A stretch of DNA of 64,000 nt, from assembly GCF_003020115.1 (NCBI RefSeq), contig NZ_PYFX01000004.1:744001-808000 (forward strand). Direction: 5' to 3'. Each line of letters begins with the position of its first letter. Positions within the stretch are counted from its first letter, which is position 1. This DNA is from Bradyrhizobium sp. MOS002 (lineage in GTDB: Bacteria > Pseudomonadota > Alphaproteobacteria > Rhizobiales > Xanthobacteraceae). The notes below the pieces were generated by a model. It was not told the origin of the DNA. It made no database searches and saw nothing but the letters and a program-made list of their open reading frames with translations. Both the position numbers and the translations under genes were made by a program. Shown one piece after another: positions 19,020 to 28,276 of the stretch.

Positions 19020-21260
19020 TTGCAGAGCAGCGCCGGCGAGCGCGCATTCCAGAACGCGCGATTGCAAAAGAAATTGAAGAAGCAGGCGGACGCGGTCATG
19101 TCCGCCGCGGTTCAGGCACTTGGGCAGGGCCGATACGCGGAGGTCGAGACACTCTGCCGCCGGATTCTGACGGAGGTTCCGGATCATTTCGACGCCGCGC
19201 ACCTGCTCGGCCTGCGCGCGTATGATGGAGGGCGGCTCGAGGAGGCGCAACAATTGCTCGAGCGCGCGACCGTGCTCGACCCGCGGTCGCCCGATGCCTA
19301 CGGTAATCTCGGGGCAGTGTATTTCACCCTCCAGAAGTTTCAGGACGCTCGCGCATGCCAGGAGAAGGCCATTGCGCTGAAGCCGAATTCTCCGATCGCC
19401 TTGACCAATCTCGGCAATACGCTACTGCACATAGGCCTCGCCGAGCAGGCGATCGAGTTGCACGAACGCGCCATTCGACTGAAGCCGGACTATGCCGATG
19501 CATTTTGCAATCGTGGCATGGCTGAGCTGATCGAAGGCCAGTTCCAGCGCGCCAAGGAGAGTTTCGATCGCGCCCTCGCGTTTCAGCCGCGTCACGCGGA
19601 AGCGATCGCCGGCAAGGGCATGGTATGCATCGAGCTCCGGCACTACGAAGAGGCGGCCGCCGCCATCGCGGCAGGGCTCGCGATCAAGCCGGATTCACCG
19701 AAGATTCTGGCGCAGCGCGGACGGCTCAATCTCGATCTGTCACGGCTGGAGCATGCGCTCGCGGACTTCGATGCGGCGCTGGCGCTTTCGCCAAGGCTCG
19801 AAGTGGCCTTGCAGGGAAAGGCGCAAGTCAACATTCTCAAAGGCAACACGGCCGAGGCGATTGCGGCGGTCGAGACCCTGCTGGAGGAAAATCCGCGGTC
19901 CGACATCGGGATTGCGCTCCTGGCTTCGTGCTATGCGAGCCAGGGAGACATCGCGAGGGCGCTCGAACATCTCGATGCGGGGCTGGCAATCGCGCCTGAT
20001 TATGCGGACTTGATCGGGCGCAAGATATTCTTTCTGGACTATCTCCCCGACGCCGGTTTCGCGGTCCAGCAGGCCGCGCGAAAACAATGGTGGGAAGCGG
20101 TCGGCGCCAGATTGCCGCGAAGGGCGTTGTCGCCCCGCACGCTCGATCCGGACAAGCGGATATTGATCGGATATGTCGCTTCCGAGTTCAGGAACCACTC
20201 GGCAGCGTTCGCTCTGTTGCCGGTGCTGCGCCACCATGATCACGCCAGGTTCGAGATCGTCTGCTATTCGTGTTCGCCGTTACAAGATCAGATAACGGAC
20301 GAATTCAAGTCGATGGCGGACGGCTGGGTCGATGCCTGGCAGCTTTCGGACGACGAGCTGGCCGATCGCATTCAGGCCGACAAGGTCGATATCCTGATCG
20401 ACGTGTCCGGGCACACGACGGGCAACAGGCTCCATGTCTTCGCTCGCAAGCCGGCCCCGATCCAGGTCTCAGGGTTTGGTCACGCCACGGGCACGGGCCT
20501 TCAGACCATGGACCATGTGCTCGCGGATCCGATCTTCATTCCGCAATCGGCGCGCCATCTGCTGGCTGAGAAGGTCTACGACCTGCCGTGCCTGATCACG
20601 ATCGATCCCATTTTGGATCTACCTGCATCGGAGCCACCCATGCTCCGCAACGGTCATGTGACCTTCGGCGTGTTCAACCGCATCTACAAGATCTCGGACG
20701 AGGCCATCCGCGTGTGGTCGAAAGTGATGCGCGAGGTGACCGGTTCGAAGATCATCATCAAGCATACCCTGCTTGACGATCCCATGCTGCGCGACAATTT
20801 GATCGCGCGGTTCGTGGCACAGGGCGTTGCCGAGGAGAATGTCACCTGCCTGGGCTCGTCGCCGCGCCACGAGCATCTGCTGGCGTTTGCGAACGTCGAC
20901 ATATCGCTCGACACGTTCCCGCAAAACGGCGGCGTCAGCACCTGGGAATCGCTCTATGCGGGCGTTCCGGTCGTGGCCAAGCTCGGCAACGGCGCCTCAT
21001 CGCGTGCCGGCGGTTCGATCGTGGCTGCGGTCGGTCTCGACGACTGGGTCGCCGAGGATGACGAGGGCTATGCCGCGATCGCCTGCAAATATGCGGCGCA
21101 GCCTGCGCATCTGGCGAAGTTGCGCGCGGAGTTGCCCGCTCGGATCGTAGCGTCCCCCGCCGGCAATGTCGAAATTTACACGGCCAGGGTCGAGGCGGGT
21201 TATCGCCAGTTCTGGCGCGACTATTGCGCCGCGGCTGCCGAAGGCAGCGGGGTTGCGTAG
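19020..21260 (+). CDS. TPR and O-GlcNAc transferase-like (GT41) protein, copy 1
   Basis: 746 residues from TTG at 19020 (MQSSAGERAFQNARLQ), preceded by CCGGAGAGA. The two paralogues downstream use the same TTG, Shine-Dalgarno and N-terminus. Residues ~25-355 are tandem TPRs (e.g. AIELHERAIRLKPDYADAFC). Residues ~378-740 match the catalytic region of OGT/SPINDLY proteins: VASEFRNHSA (His393, aligned with the human OGT catalytic-region His), DVSGHTTGNR, RKPAPIQV, VFNRIYKI (Lys557, aligned with the UDP-binding Lys) and LDTFPQNGGVSTWESL. Predicted to glycosylate Ser/Thr of cytoplasmic proteins selected by the TPR helix; targets are unknown. From about 20346 onward its DNA is almost identical to copy 3. 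Confidence 0.9.
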   Translation: MQSSAGERAFQNARLQKKLKKQADAVMSAAVQALGQGRYAEVETLCRRILTEVPDHFDAAHLLGLRAYDGGRLEEAQQLLERATVLDPRSPDAYGNLGAVYFTLQKFQDARACQEKAIALKPNSPIALTNLGNTLLHIGLAEQAIELHERAIRLKPDYADAFCNRGMAELIEGQFQRAKESFDRALAFQPRHAEAIAGKGMVCIELRHYEEAAAAIAAGLAIKPDSPKILAQRGRLNLDLSRLEHALADFDAALALSPRLEVALQGKAQVNILKGNTAEAIAAVETLLEENPRSDIGIALLASCYASQGDIARALEHLDAGLAIAPDYADLIGRKIFFLDYLPDAGFAVQQAARKQWWEAVGARLPRRALSPRTLDPDKRILIGYVASEFRNHSAAFALLPVLRHHDHARFEIVCYSCSPLQDQITDEFKSMADGWVDAWQLSDDELADRIQADKVDILIDVSGHTTGNRLHVFARKPAPIQVSGFGHATGTGLQTMDHVLADPIFIPQSARHLLAEKVYDLPCLITIDPILDLPASEPPMLRNGHVTFGVFNRIYKISDEAIRVWSKVMREVTGSKIIIKHTLLDDPMLRDNLIARFVAQGVAEENVTCLGSSPRHEHLLAFANVDISLDTFPQNGGVSTWESLYAGVPVVAKLGNGASSRAGGSIVAAVGLDDWVAEDDEGYAAIACKYAAQPAHLAKLRAELPARIVASPAGNVEIYTARVEAGYRQFWRDYCAAAAEGSGVA

Positions 21261-21286
21261 GGGACCCGCAGCGCCGGGCCGCTGAG

Positions 21287-21304
21287 CCCCGGGACATCCC
21301 GGGG
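21287..21304. repeat. GC-rich inverted repeat after copy 1
   Basis: CCCCGGGA and TCCCGGGG are perfect 8-bp arms separated by 2 nt, between GT41 copies 1 and 2. No T-tract follows, so termination is uncertain. Confidence 0.4.
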
Positions 21305-21383
21305 TGTCACCGCGCCAGCTGACCGGCAGGTCGGGCTCGCGAATCAGCTAGACTCGCTCCGGGCCATCCTCCGGAGAGACACC

Positions 21384-23627
21384 TTGCAGAGCAGCGGCGG
21401 CGGCGCGCGCGCATTCCAGAACGCGCGATTGCAGAAGAAATTGATGAAGCAGGCGGACGCCGTCCTCTCCGCCGCGGCCACCGCCTATGGCCAGGGCCGA
21501 TATGCCGAGACCGAAGCACTCTGCCGGGATATCCTGAAGGCGCTGCCCGATCATGTCGATGCTATGCACCTGCTCGGCATGTGCGCGCATGACGGCCGCC
21601 GCCTGTCGGAGGCGCAACAGCTGCTCGAGCGCGTGATTGCACTCGATCCGCGCTTGCATGATGCTCACAACAACCTCGCCACCGTGCATTTCGACCTCGG
21701 CCATTACGAGGAGGCGCGGCGGTGCCAGGAGAGGGCCATCGCGCTAAAGCCGAATTTTGCGGTCGCGCTGACCAACCTCGGCAACACGCTGATGCATCTG
21801 GGGCGGTACGAACAGGCGCTCGAGTTGCATGAGCGCGCCATCAAGATCAAGCCGGATTATGCCGATGCATTCTGCAATCGCGGCATGGTCGAAATTGTGC
21901 TTGGACAGATCATGCGCGCCAAGGAAAGCTTCGACCGCGCCCTGCTGTTTCAGCCCCGTCACGCCGAGGCTATCGTCGGCAGCGGCATGGTCAGCATGGA
22001 GCTGCGGCACCACGACGAGGCGGCCGCCAAGTTTGCCATGGCGCTCGCGATCAAGCCCGGCTCGCCGAGGATCGTGGCCCAACGCGGGCGGCTCAGTTAC
22101 GAGTTGCAGCGCCTGGAGCCAGCGCTTGCGGATTTCGAGGCGGCGCTTGCGATCTCGCCCAAGCTCGAGCTGGCGCTGCGCGGCAAGGCCCAGACCTGCC
22201 TCGTCATGGGAAAGACCGCGCAAGCGATGGCGGCCGCAGCGGCCCTGATCGAGCAAAATCCGCGCTCCGAGATGGGGCTGGCGCTGATGGGCTTCTCGTA
22301 TTCGAACCAGGGGGACATGGACGCCGCGATCGAATATCTCGATCGCGCGCTGGCGCTCCGGCCGGATTATGGGGATGCGATCAGAGGAAAGATCTTCCTG
22401 GAGGACTATCGCGCCGAGGCCGATTTCGTGGTCCAGCAGGCGGTGCGAAAATCCTGGTGGGACCAGATCGGCTCCAAGCAGCCGCGAAGGGAGCTGCCGA
22501 AGCGGCCGCTGGATCCGGAAAAGCGGATCGTGGTCGGCTACGTCGCTGCCGAATTCCGACAGCACTCCGCGGGGCTCACTTTGCTGCCGGTGCTGCGCCA
22601 TCATGATCACACCAAATTTGAAATCATCTGCTACTACTCTTGGCCGGGCGCGGACGAGTACACCGCCATGTTCAAATCATTGGCGGACGTCTGGGTCGAT
22701 GCGTGGGGGCTTTCGGATGACGAGCTCGCCGATCGTATCCAGGCGGACAATGTCGACATCCTGATCGACGTTTCGGGCCACACGACCGGCAACAGACTGC
22801 AGTGTTTCGCGCGTAAGCCGGCCCCGATCCAGGCCACTGGCTTCGGACACGCGACGGGCACAGGCATGCCGCTTATGGACTACGTGCTCGCGGATCCCAT
22901 TTTCATTCCGCCGTCGGTTCGGCATTTGTTTGCCGAGAAAATCCACGATCTGCCCTGCCTGATCACGATTGAACCAGTCTCCGATCTGCAGCCTTCAGAG
23001 CTGCCGATGCTCCGCAACGGCTACGTCACTTTCGGCGTGTTCAACCGCATCTACAAGATATCGGATGATGCGATCCGGGTGTGGTCGCGCATCATGCAGG
23101 AGCTGCCGGGATCGAAGATCATCCTCAAGCATGGTCTGCTCGATGATCCCCTGCTACGCGATAGCCTGATCGCGCGTTTCCTGGCGCAGGGCGTTGTCGA
23201 AGAGAGCATCACCTGCCTCGGCACCACCTCGCGCGACGAGCATCTGGCGGCTTTCGCCCAGGTCGATATTTCCTTCGACACGTTCCCGCAAAATGGCGGC
23301 ATCAGCACCTGGGAATCTCTCTACAAGGGCGTTCCCGTCGTGGCCAAGCTCGGCATCGGGGCCTCTTCGCGTGCCGGCGCCTCTATCGTGACTGCCGTCG
23401 GTCTCGGCGACTGGGTGGCCGAGGATGACGATGGCTATGTCGAGATCGCCCGCAGGTTTGCGTCACAGCCGGAACATCTGGCGAAATTGCGCGCGGAATT
23501 GCCGGCCCGGATCGCGGCTTCGCCCGCCGGCAATGTCGAGACCTACACGCGTGAGCTCGAGGCGGGTTATCGAAAGTTCTGGCGCGACTATTGTGCCGCC
23601 GCCTCGAATGACGCCGACATTGCGTAG
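21384..23627 (+). CDS. TPR and O-GlcNAc transferase-like (GT41) protein, copy 2
   Basis: 747 residues from TTG (MQSSGGGARAFQNARLQ), with CCGGAGAGA upstream. Same design as copy 1: TPRs over ~residues 25-355, then the GT41 catalytic region with VAAEFRQHSA (His394), DVSGHTTGNR, RKPAPIQATG, VFNRIYKI and FDTFPQNGGISTWESL. It is the most divergent of the three in the catalytic half (for example YYSWPGADEYTAMF where copies 1 and 3 have a different loop), so it may have a different acceptor range. It has its own leader, similar to that of copy 3 (GCGAATCAGCTAGA). Confidence 0.9.
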   Translation: MQSSGGGARAFQNARLQKKLMKQADAVLSAAATAYGQGRYAETEALCRDILKALPDHVDAMHLLGMCAHDGRRLSEAQQLLERVIALDPRLHDAHNNLATVHFDLGHYEEARRCQERAIALKPNFAVALTNLGNTLMHLGRYEQALELHERAIKIKPDYADAFCNRGMVEIVLGQIMRAKESFDRALLFQPRHAEAIVGSGMVSMELRHHDEAAAKFAMALAIKPGSPRIVAQRGRLSYELQRLEPALADFEAALAISPKLELALRGKAQTCLVMGKTAQAMAAAAALIEQNPRSEMGLALMGFSYSNQGDMDAAIEYLDRALALRPDYGDAIRGKIFLEDYRAEADFVVQQAVRKSWWDQIGSKQPRRELPKRPLDPEKRIVVGYVAAEFRQHSAGLTLLPVLRHHDHTKFEIICYYSWPGADEYTAMFKSLADVWVDAWGLSDDELADRIQADNVDILIDVSGHTTGNRLQCFARKPAPIQATGFGHATGTGMPLMDYVLADPIFIPPSVRHLFAEKIHDLPCLITIEPVSDLQPSELPMLRNGYVTFGVFNRIYKISDDAIRVWSRIMQELPGSKIILKHGLLDDPLLRDSLIARFLAQGVVEESITCLGTTSRDEHLAAFAQVDISFDTFPQNGGISTWESLYKGVPVVAKLGIGASSRAGASIVTAVGLGDWVAEDDDGYVEIARRFASQPEHLAKLRAELPARIAASPAGNVETYTRELEAGYRKFWRDYCAAASNDADIA

Positions 23628-23739
23628 GCGAGGCCTGCGTTGGGCACCGGCTTCTTCCGGAGATCGCCGGGCCGCCTAAACCGGCGGCTCTGGCCGCGAA
23701 TCAGCTAGAATCGTCCCGGGCATCCTCCGGAGAGAATCC

Positions 23740-25980
23740 TTGCAGAGCAGCGGCGCCGGCGCCCGCGCGTTCCAGAACGCGCGGTTGCAGAAGAAATTGA
23801 AGAAGCAGGCGGACGCGATCATTTCGAGCGCGAATACGGCCTATGGCCAGGGCCGGTATGCGGAGACCGAGGCGCTCTGCCGCCAGATCCTGAATGAACT
23901 TCCGGAGCATTTCAGCGCCTTGCACCTGCTTGGCTTGGGCGCATTCGCGAGCCGACAGTTCGAGGTAGCGAAACAGGCACTCAAATATGCCGTAACGGTC
24001 GACCCACGCTCGGCACAGGCATTTTCCGATTTGGGAGCCACGCATTTCGCACTTGGGGAATATGAGGACGCGCGTACGTCCCTGGAGAAGGCCATCGCGT
24101 TGAAGCCGAGCTTCCCGATGGCCTTGGCCAACCTCGGCAATACCTTTTTGCACCTGGAGCGCGTCGAGCAGGCTATCGAAATGTACGATCGCGCGATCGG
24201 GCTGAAGCCCGATCATGCCGATGCGCTCTGCAATCGCGGCTTGGCAGAGCTTGCGCTGCGCCAGCTTGATCGCGCCAAACAGAGCTTCGAGCGCGCACTG
24301 TTGTTTCAGCCGCGAAACGTGGAGGCGCTCGTCGGCAAAGGTTTGGTCAATCTCGAGCTCAAGAACTTCGACGAGGCCAAAGGCGCACTGGAGGCGGCGC
24401 TCGCGCTCAGGCCGGGTTCGGCGAAGATCCTGGCGAACCGTGGACGGCTCAATCTTGAGACGTCGCGGCTGGAACAGGCGGCGGCGGATTTTGACGCGGC
24501 CCTTACGCTTGCGCCCAAACTCGAGGTGGCCTTGCAGGGGAAGGCACAAGTCGCGCTCGCCATGGGAAATACGGCGCAAGCGATTCTGGCGTGCACCACG
24601 TTGCTGGAGGCATATCCACGCTCCGCGATCGCGATGGCGCTGCTGAGCGCTTGTTTTGCAAACCAGGGAGAGATCGCATCGGCGATCGAGCTTCTCGATG
24701 CGGCGCTGGCCATTGTGCCGGATGCATCCTTGATCGGGCGGAAGATCTTTTTTCTCGACTATCTCTCCGACGCCGATTTCGCGGTTCAGCAGGCCGCACG
24801 AAAGCAGTGGTGGGATGCGATCGGCTCGAAGTTGCCGCGTAGGACTCTTGCCCCCCGGCAGCTCGATCCCGACAGGCGGATCGTGGTTGGCTATGTTGCT
24901 GCCGAGTTTTGGTACCACTCGGCGGCGTTCACCCTGTTGCCGGTGCTCAGTCGTCACGATCACGCCAAATTCGAGATCATCTGCTATTCGTGCGCGCCGG
25001 TAAGAGATGAGATGACCGCCGCATTCAGGTCCTCGGCGGACGTCTGGGTCGACGCCTGGCAAATGTCGGACGACGAGCTGGCCGATCGCATTCAGGCCGA
25101 CAAGGTCGATATCCTGATCGACGTGTCCGGGCACACGACGGGCAACAGGCTCCATGTCTTCGCTCGTAAGCCGGCCCCGATCCAGGTCTCAGGGTTTGGT
25201 CACGCCACGGGCACGGGCCTTCAGACCATGGACCATGTGCTCGCGGATCCGATCTTCATTCCGCAATCGGCGCGCCATCTGCTGGCTGAGAAGGTCTACG
25301 ACCTGCCGTGCCTGATCACGATCGATCCTATTTTGGATGTGCCTGCATCGGAGCCGCCCATGCTCCGCAACGGTCATGTGACCTTCGGCGTGTTCAACCG
25401 CATCTACAAGATCTCGGACGAGGCCATCCGCGTGTGGTCGAAAGTGATGCGTGAGGTGACCGGTTCGAAGATCATCATCAAGCATACCCTGCTTGACGAT
25501 CCCATGCTGCGCGACAATCTGGTCGCGCGGTTCGTGGCGCAGGGCGTTGCCGAGGAGAATGTCACCTGCCTGGGCTCGTCGCCGCGCCACGAGCATCTGC
25601 TGGCGTTTGCGAACGTCGACATATCGCTCGACACGTTCCCGCAAAACGGCGGCGTCAGCACCTGGGAATCGCTCTATGCGGGCGTTCCGGTCGTCGCCAA
25701 GCTCGGCAACGGCGCCTCATCGCGTGCCGGCGCTTCGATCGTGGCTGCGGTCGGCCTCGACGACTGGGTCGCCGAGGATGACGAGGGCTATGCCGCGATC
25801 GCCTGTAAATATGCGGCGCAGCCGGCGCATCTGGCGAAGTTGCGCAGCGAGTTGCCCGCTCGGATCGCAGCGTCCCCCGCCGGCAATGTCGAAATCTACA
25901 CGGCCGGGGTCGAGGCGGGTTATCGCCAGTTCTGGCGCGACTATTGTGCTGCGGCCTCGGAAGGCGGCGAGGGCGCCTGA
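23740..25980 (+). CDS. TPR and O-GlcNAc transferase-like (GT41) protein, copy 3
   Basis: 746 residues from TTG (MQSSGAGARAFQNARLQ), with CCGGAGAGA upstream. TPR region ~25-355; catalytic region with VAAEFWYHSA (His393), DVSGHTTGNR, RKPAPIQV, VFNRIYKI and LDTFPQNGGVSTWESL. The last ~290 residues differ from copy 1 at only a handful of positions before the tail. The TPR half and the first catalytic block are clearly diverged. This mosaic suggests one catalytic platform carrying different substrate-selecting TPR arms. Confidence 0.9.
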   Translation: MQSSGAGARAFQNARLQKKLKKQADAIISSANTAYGQGRYAETEALCRQILNELPEHFSALHLLGLGAFASRQFEVAKQALKYAVTVDPRSAQAFSDLGATHFALGEYEDARTSLEKAIALKPSFPMALANLGNTFLHLERVEQAIEMYDRAIGLKPDHADALCNRGLAELALRQLDRAKQSFERALLFQPRNVEALVGKGLVNLELKNFDEAKGALEAALALRPGSAKILANRGRLNLETSRLEQAAADFDAALTLAPKLEVALQGKAQVALAMGNTAQAILACTTLLEAYPRSAIAMALLSACFANQGEIASAIELLDAALAIVPDASLIGRKIFFLDYLSDADFAVQQAARKQWWDAIGSKLPRRTLAPRQLDPDRRIVVGYVAAEFWYHSAAFTLLPVLSRHDHAKFEIICYSCAPVRDEMTAAFRSSADVWVDAWQMSDDELADRIQADKVDILIDVSGHTTGNRLHVFARKPAPIQVSGFGHATGTGLQTMDHVLADPIFIPQSARHLLAEKVYDLPCLITIDPILDVPASEPPMLRNGHVTFGVFNRIYKISDEAIRVWSKVMREVTGSKIIIKHTLLDDPMLRDNLVARFVAQGVAEENVTCLGSSPRHEHLLAFANVDISLDTFPQNGGVSTWESLYAGVPVVAKLGNGASSRAGASIVAAVGLDDWVAEDDEGYAAIACKYAAQPAHLAKLRSELPARIAASPAGNVEIYTAGVEAGYRQFWRDYCAAASEGGEGA

Positions 25981-26106
25981 CTCTGCCTGCCGGGCGAACG
26001 CCCCAAATTGCGAAGGTCTCGGGTTAGTCGTCCGGAAACCATGCGGCGCCGCGCGACCGTGCCGGTTCATGGCTCCGAAAGCTATTTCTGGGCATATGGC
26101 GCCAAA

Positions 26107-26652
26107 ATGGGTGCGCCAATGCTCGGTTTCGTCTTCGGCTTGAACGCCCGGCTCGGGCGATTGCATTTCTTCCTCGCCACGGTCGCGCTTGCGATCGTGA
26201 TGACGGCGATCTGCTTTGCAATCGCAATGGCCGTGCTGAACAACACCTCGCCCGGCGCGATCCGGCCTGAAGACCTCACCGGCAGCTGGGCGATGATCGC
26301 CGCCATCGTCTTCTTCGGAGTAGCGACCTTCACGCTGCAATCGATGCGTATCCGCGACATCGGCTGGGACCCGGTCTGCGTGGTGCCTGCCTGGTTCGCG
26401 CTCATGATCGTCGACCATGTCGTCGCGGGCCGTTTTCCGGCTTGGGCGATCGGGCAGGAGCACCAGGCAACGGCAGTCGGCGCGCTCGTCAACCTCGCGC
26501 TGATGCTCGCGCTCATGTTCTGGCCGAGTGGCGACAGCGATGGCTCCTACGGCGCTCCCCTCCCGCCGCGCACGCGCGCGATCAAGCCTTCGCTATCGAA
26601 CGAGCGTCTCGCACGGGTGTCGCAGGGATCGTCTCGCTCGAACTGGAGCTAG
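26107..26652 (+). CDS. DUF805-like small membrane protein
   Basis: About 181 residues (start MGAPMLGFVFGLNAR; an ATG at 26119 is equally possible). The N-terminal LNARLGRLHFFLATVALAIV and the later SMRIRDIGWDP resemble the two conserved blocks of DUF805 membrane proteins. Four hydrophobic segments are visible, followed by a polar C-terminal tail of about 40 residues. Function unknown. It lies 126 bp after the third GT41 gene and converges on cysK with 21 bp between the stops. The family assignment is moderately confident. Confidence 0.65.
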   Translation: MGAPMLGFVFGLNARLGRLHFFLATVALAIVMTAICFAIAMAVLNNTSPGAIRPEDLTGSWAMIAAIVFFGVATFTLQSMRIRDIGWDPVCVVPAWFALMIVDHVVAGRFPAWAIGQEHQATAVGALVNLALMLALMFWPSGDSDGSYGAPLPPRTRAIKPSLSNERLARVSQGSSRSNWS

Positions 26653-26673
26653 ACGGCCGGCTTCCGGAATGTT

Positions 26674-27708
26674 CTAGACGAACGGCAGCTTGATGTTGCT
26701 GCGCTTCTCCAGCCATTCCGGCACCGGAAGGCTCTTGGCGCGCATGAAGTCGGCGTTGAACAGCTTCGACTGGTAACGGCTGCCGGAATCGCAGAGCACG
26801 GTGACGATCGTCTTGCCGGGCCCGAGCTGTTTTGCGAGACGCATCGCGCCGGCAACGTTGATGCCGGTCGAGCCGCCCAGGCACAGGCCTTCGTGCTGGA
26901 GTAGTTCGTAGATCACCGTGACCGCTTCGGCATCGGGAATGAGATAGGCGTCATCGACCTTCGCGCTCTCGACGATTGCGGTCGCCCGGTTGAGGCCGAT
27001 GCCCTCGGTGATCGAGCCGCCCGGCGTCGCCTTGGCATCGCCCGTTCTGAAGTATTCATACATGCCGGCGCCGTGCGGGTCGGCGCAGGCGATCCTGACG
27101 TCCTTGTTCTTCTCTTTCAGGAAGCGGCTGGTGCCGGCCAGCGTGCCGCCGCTGCCGACAGAGCAGACGAAACCGTCGATCTTGCCGCCGGTCTGCTCCC
27201 AGATCTCGGGACCTGTGGACTCGTAATGCGCCTTCGCATTGTCGAGGTTGTTCCACTGGTCGGCGAACAGCACGCCGTTCGGCTCCGTCTTGCGCAGCTC
27301 GTCGGCAAGACGACGGCCGACATGCTGGTAGTTGTTCGGATTGGAATAGGGCAGTGCCGGTGATTCCAGCAGCTCGGCGCCGCACAGCTTCAGAAAATCC
27401 TTCTTCTCCTGGCTCTGCGTCTCCGGAATCACGATCAGCGTGCGGTAGCCGCGCGCGCTGGCCACGACCGCAAGGCCGATGCCGGTATTGCCGGCGGTCG
27501 ATTCCACGACGAGACCGCCGGGCTTGAGCTCGCCGCGCTTCTCGGCCTCCAGGATCATCCATTTGCCGGCGCGATCCTTCACCGACTGGCCGGGATTCAT
27601 GAACTCGGCCTTGCCCAGGATAGTGCAGCCGGTGAGTTCGGACGCGCGCTTGAGCTTGATCAGCGGGGTGTTGCCGATGGCTTCGACAACGTCGTTGTTG
27701 ATGGTCAT
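26674..27708 (-). CDS. cysK: Cysteine synthase A (O-acetylserine sulfhydrylase)
   Basis: 344 residues from ATG at 27708; a TTG at 27729 would add seven. PLP enzyme making cysteine from O-acetylserine and sulfide. PLP lysine in NPGQSVKDRAG; STAGNTGIGLA is the substrate-binding loop; SVGSGGTLAG is the PLP-phosphate glycine loop; GLCLGGSTGINVAGA lies near the end. The length and the FNADFMRAKSLP tail place it with the CysK-like group found in many alphaproteobacteria. Cystathionine beta-synthase-like activity is less likely. It is a lone gene on the minus strand. Confidence 0.93.
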   Translation of the reverse strand: MTINNDVVEAIGNTPLIKLKRASELTGCTILGKAEFMNPGQSVKDRAGKWMILEAEKRGELKPGGLVVESTAGNTGIGLAVVASARGYRTLIVIPETQSQEKKDFLKLCGAELLESPALPYSNPNNYQHVGRRLADELRKTEPNGVLFADQWNNLDNAKAHYESTGPEIWEQTGGKIDGFVCSVGSGGTLAGTSRFLKEKNKDVRIACADPHGAGMYEYFRTGDAKATPGGSITEGIGLNRATAIVESAKVDDAYLIPDAEAVTVIYELLQHEGLCLGGSTGINVAGAMRLAKQLGPGKTIVTVLCDSGSRYQSKLFNADFMRAKSLPVPEWLEKRSNIKLPFV

Positions 27709-27843
27709 GTCAGGGGAAATCACTGGCAAAGGGGTTGATCAGGTTGGCCAGAACCTAGTGCTTGGGCGGTCAAAGGGGAAGGCTTTTGCGCTGCGGCGAA
27801 ACCGGCGAAAATGCCCGTAAGCAGTGAATTTTAGGAGGTGAGA

Positions 27844-27885
27844 TTGCCGATGCTGCTGCTGTGCTATGCCGCGGCATATCGGTAG
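27844..27885 (+). CDS. Possible 13-residue leader peptide
   Basis: TTG start preceded by AGGAGGTGAGA, a near-perfect Shine-Dalgarno at good spacing. It would encode MPMLLLCYAAAYR and stop at TAG (27883-27885), directly followed by a second GGAGGA and a GTG-started frame. The size and position suggest a translated leader. There is no homology evidence. Confidence 0.3.
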   Translation: MPMLLLCYAAAYR

Positions 27886-27891
27886 GAGGAT

Positions 27892-28131
27892 GTGGCCGGC
27901 CTCTACCAAAACATGGAAGATAAGGATCGTCGCCAGCACACCTTCCATTGGATGGGCGGCGTCCCATTGGACGAGAGGCGTCGCCTTCGAAGAGAACGCC
28001 TATTCGTTTCGACGATGGACGACCTCGCGAGAGTGGCCCGCCCCGGTTTCAAGACCGGACTGAAGCCGCATCGCGAGCGGCGCAGGCGGATTGAAGTGGA
28101 CTGGCGTTGGTGTGGCGGCAATATCACATGA
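27892..28131 (+). CDS. Possible small basic protein, unrecognised
   Basis: 79 residues from GTG, preceded by GGAGGA six bases after the stop of the short upstream frame, so the two could be translationally coupled. The product is rich in Arg and Trp (RRRLRRERLF, RRRRIEVDWRW). It does not resemble a family I know. It may be chance in high-GC DNA. Confidence 0.25.
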   Translation: MAGLYQNMEDKDRRQHTFHWMGGVPLDERRRLRRERLFVSTMDDLARVARPGFKTGLKPHRERRRRIEVDWRWCGGNIT

Positions 28132-28247
28132 AATCTTGGTAAGCTTGAACGCACTCTGGAATGGCCCTGAAATTCAAAAAGTGCCTGCAGGACAGCATCA
28201 TTTTGTATTTTCGCAGATCTAAGATCGTCCTGCTTTGGCGGGTATCT

Positions 28248-28276
28248 CGCAACTGCGGGACTGTCCCGCAGTTGCG
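28248..28276. promoter_or_regulatory. Perfect 29-nt palindrome upstream of the RND operon
   Basis: CGCAACTGCGGGAC, one central T, then its exact reverse complement: 14-bp arms without mismatch. It lies about 140 bp before the GTG start of the outer-membrane factor gene. A long, nearly gapless palindrome suits a dimeric regulator (TetR or MarR type) or a strong RNA hairpin. No regulator gene is adjacent. Confidence 0.5.

Noticed and set aside
26008..26106. A longer N-terminus for the DUF805-like protein
   Set aside because: The upstream in-frame residues are Arg-rich without hydrophobic or family character, and the family begins close to LNARLGRLHF; the ATG at 26107 or 26119 fits better.
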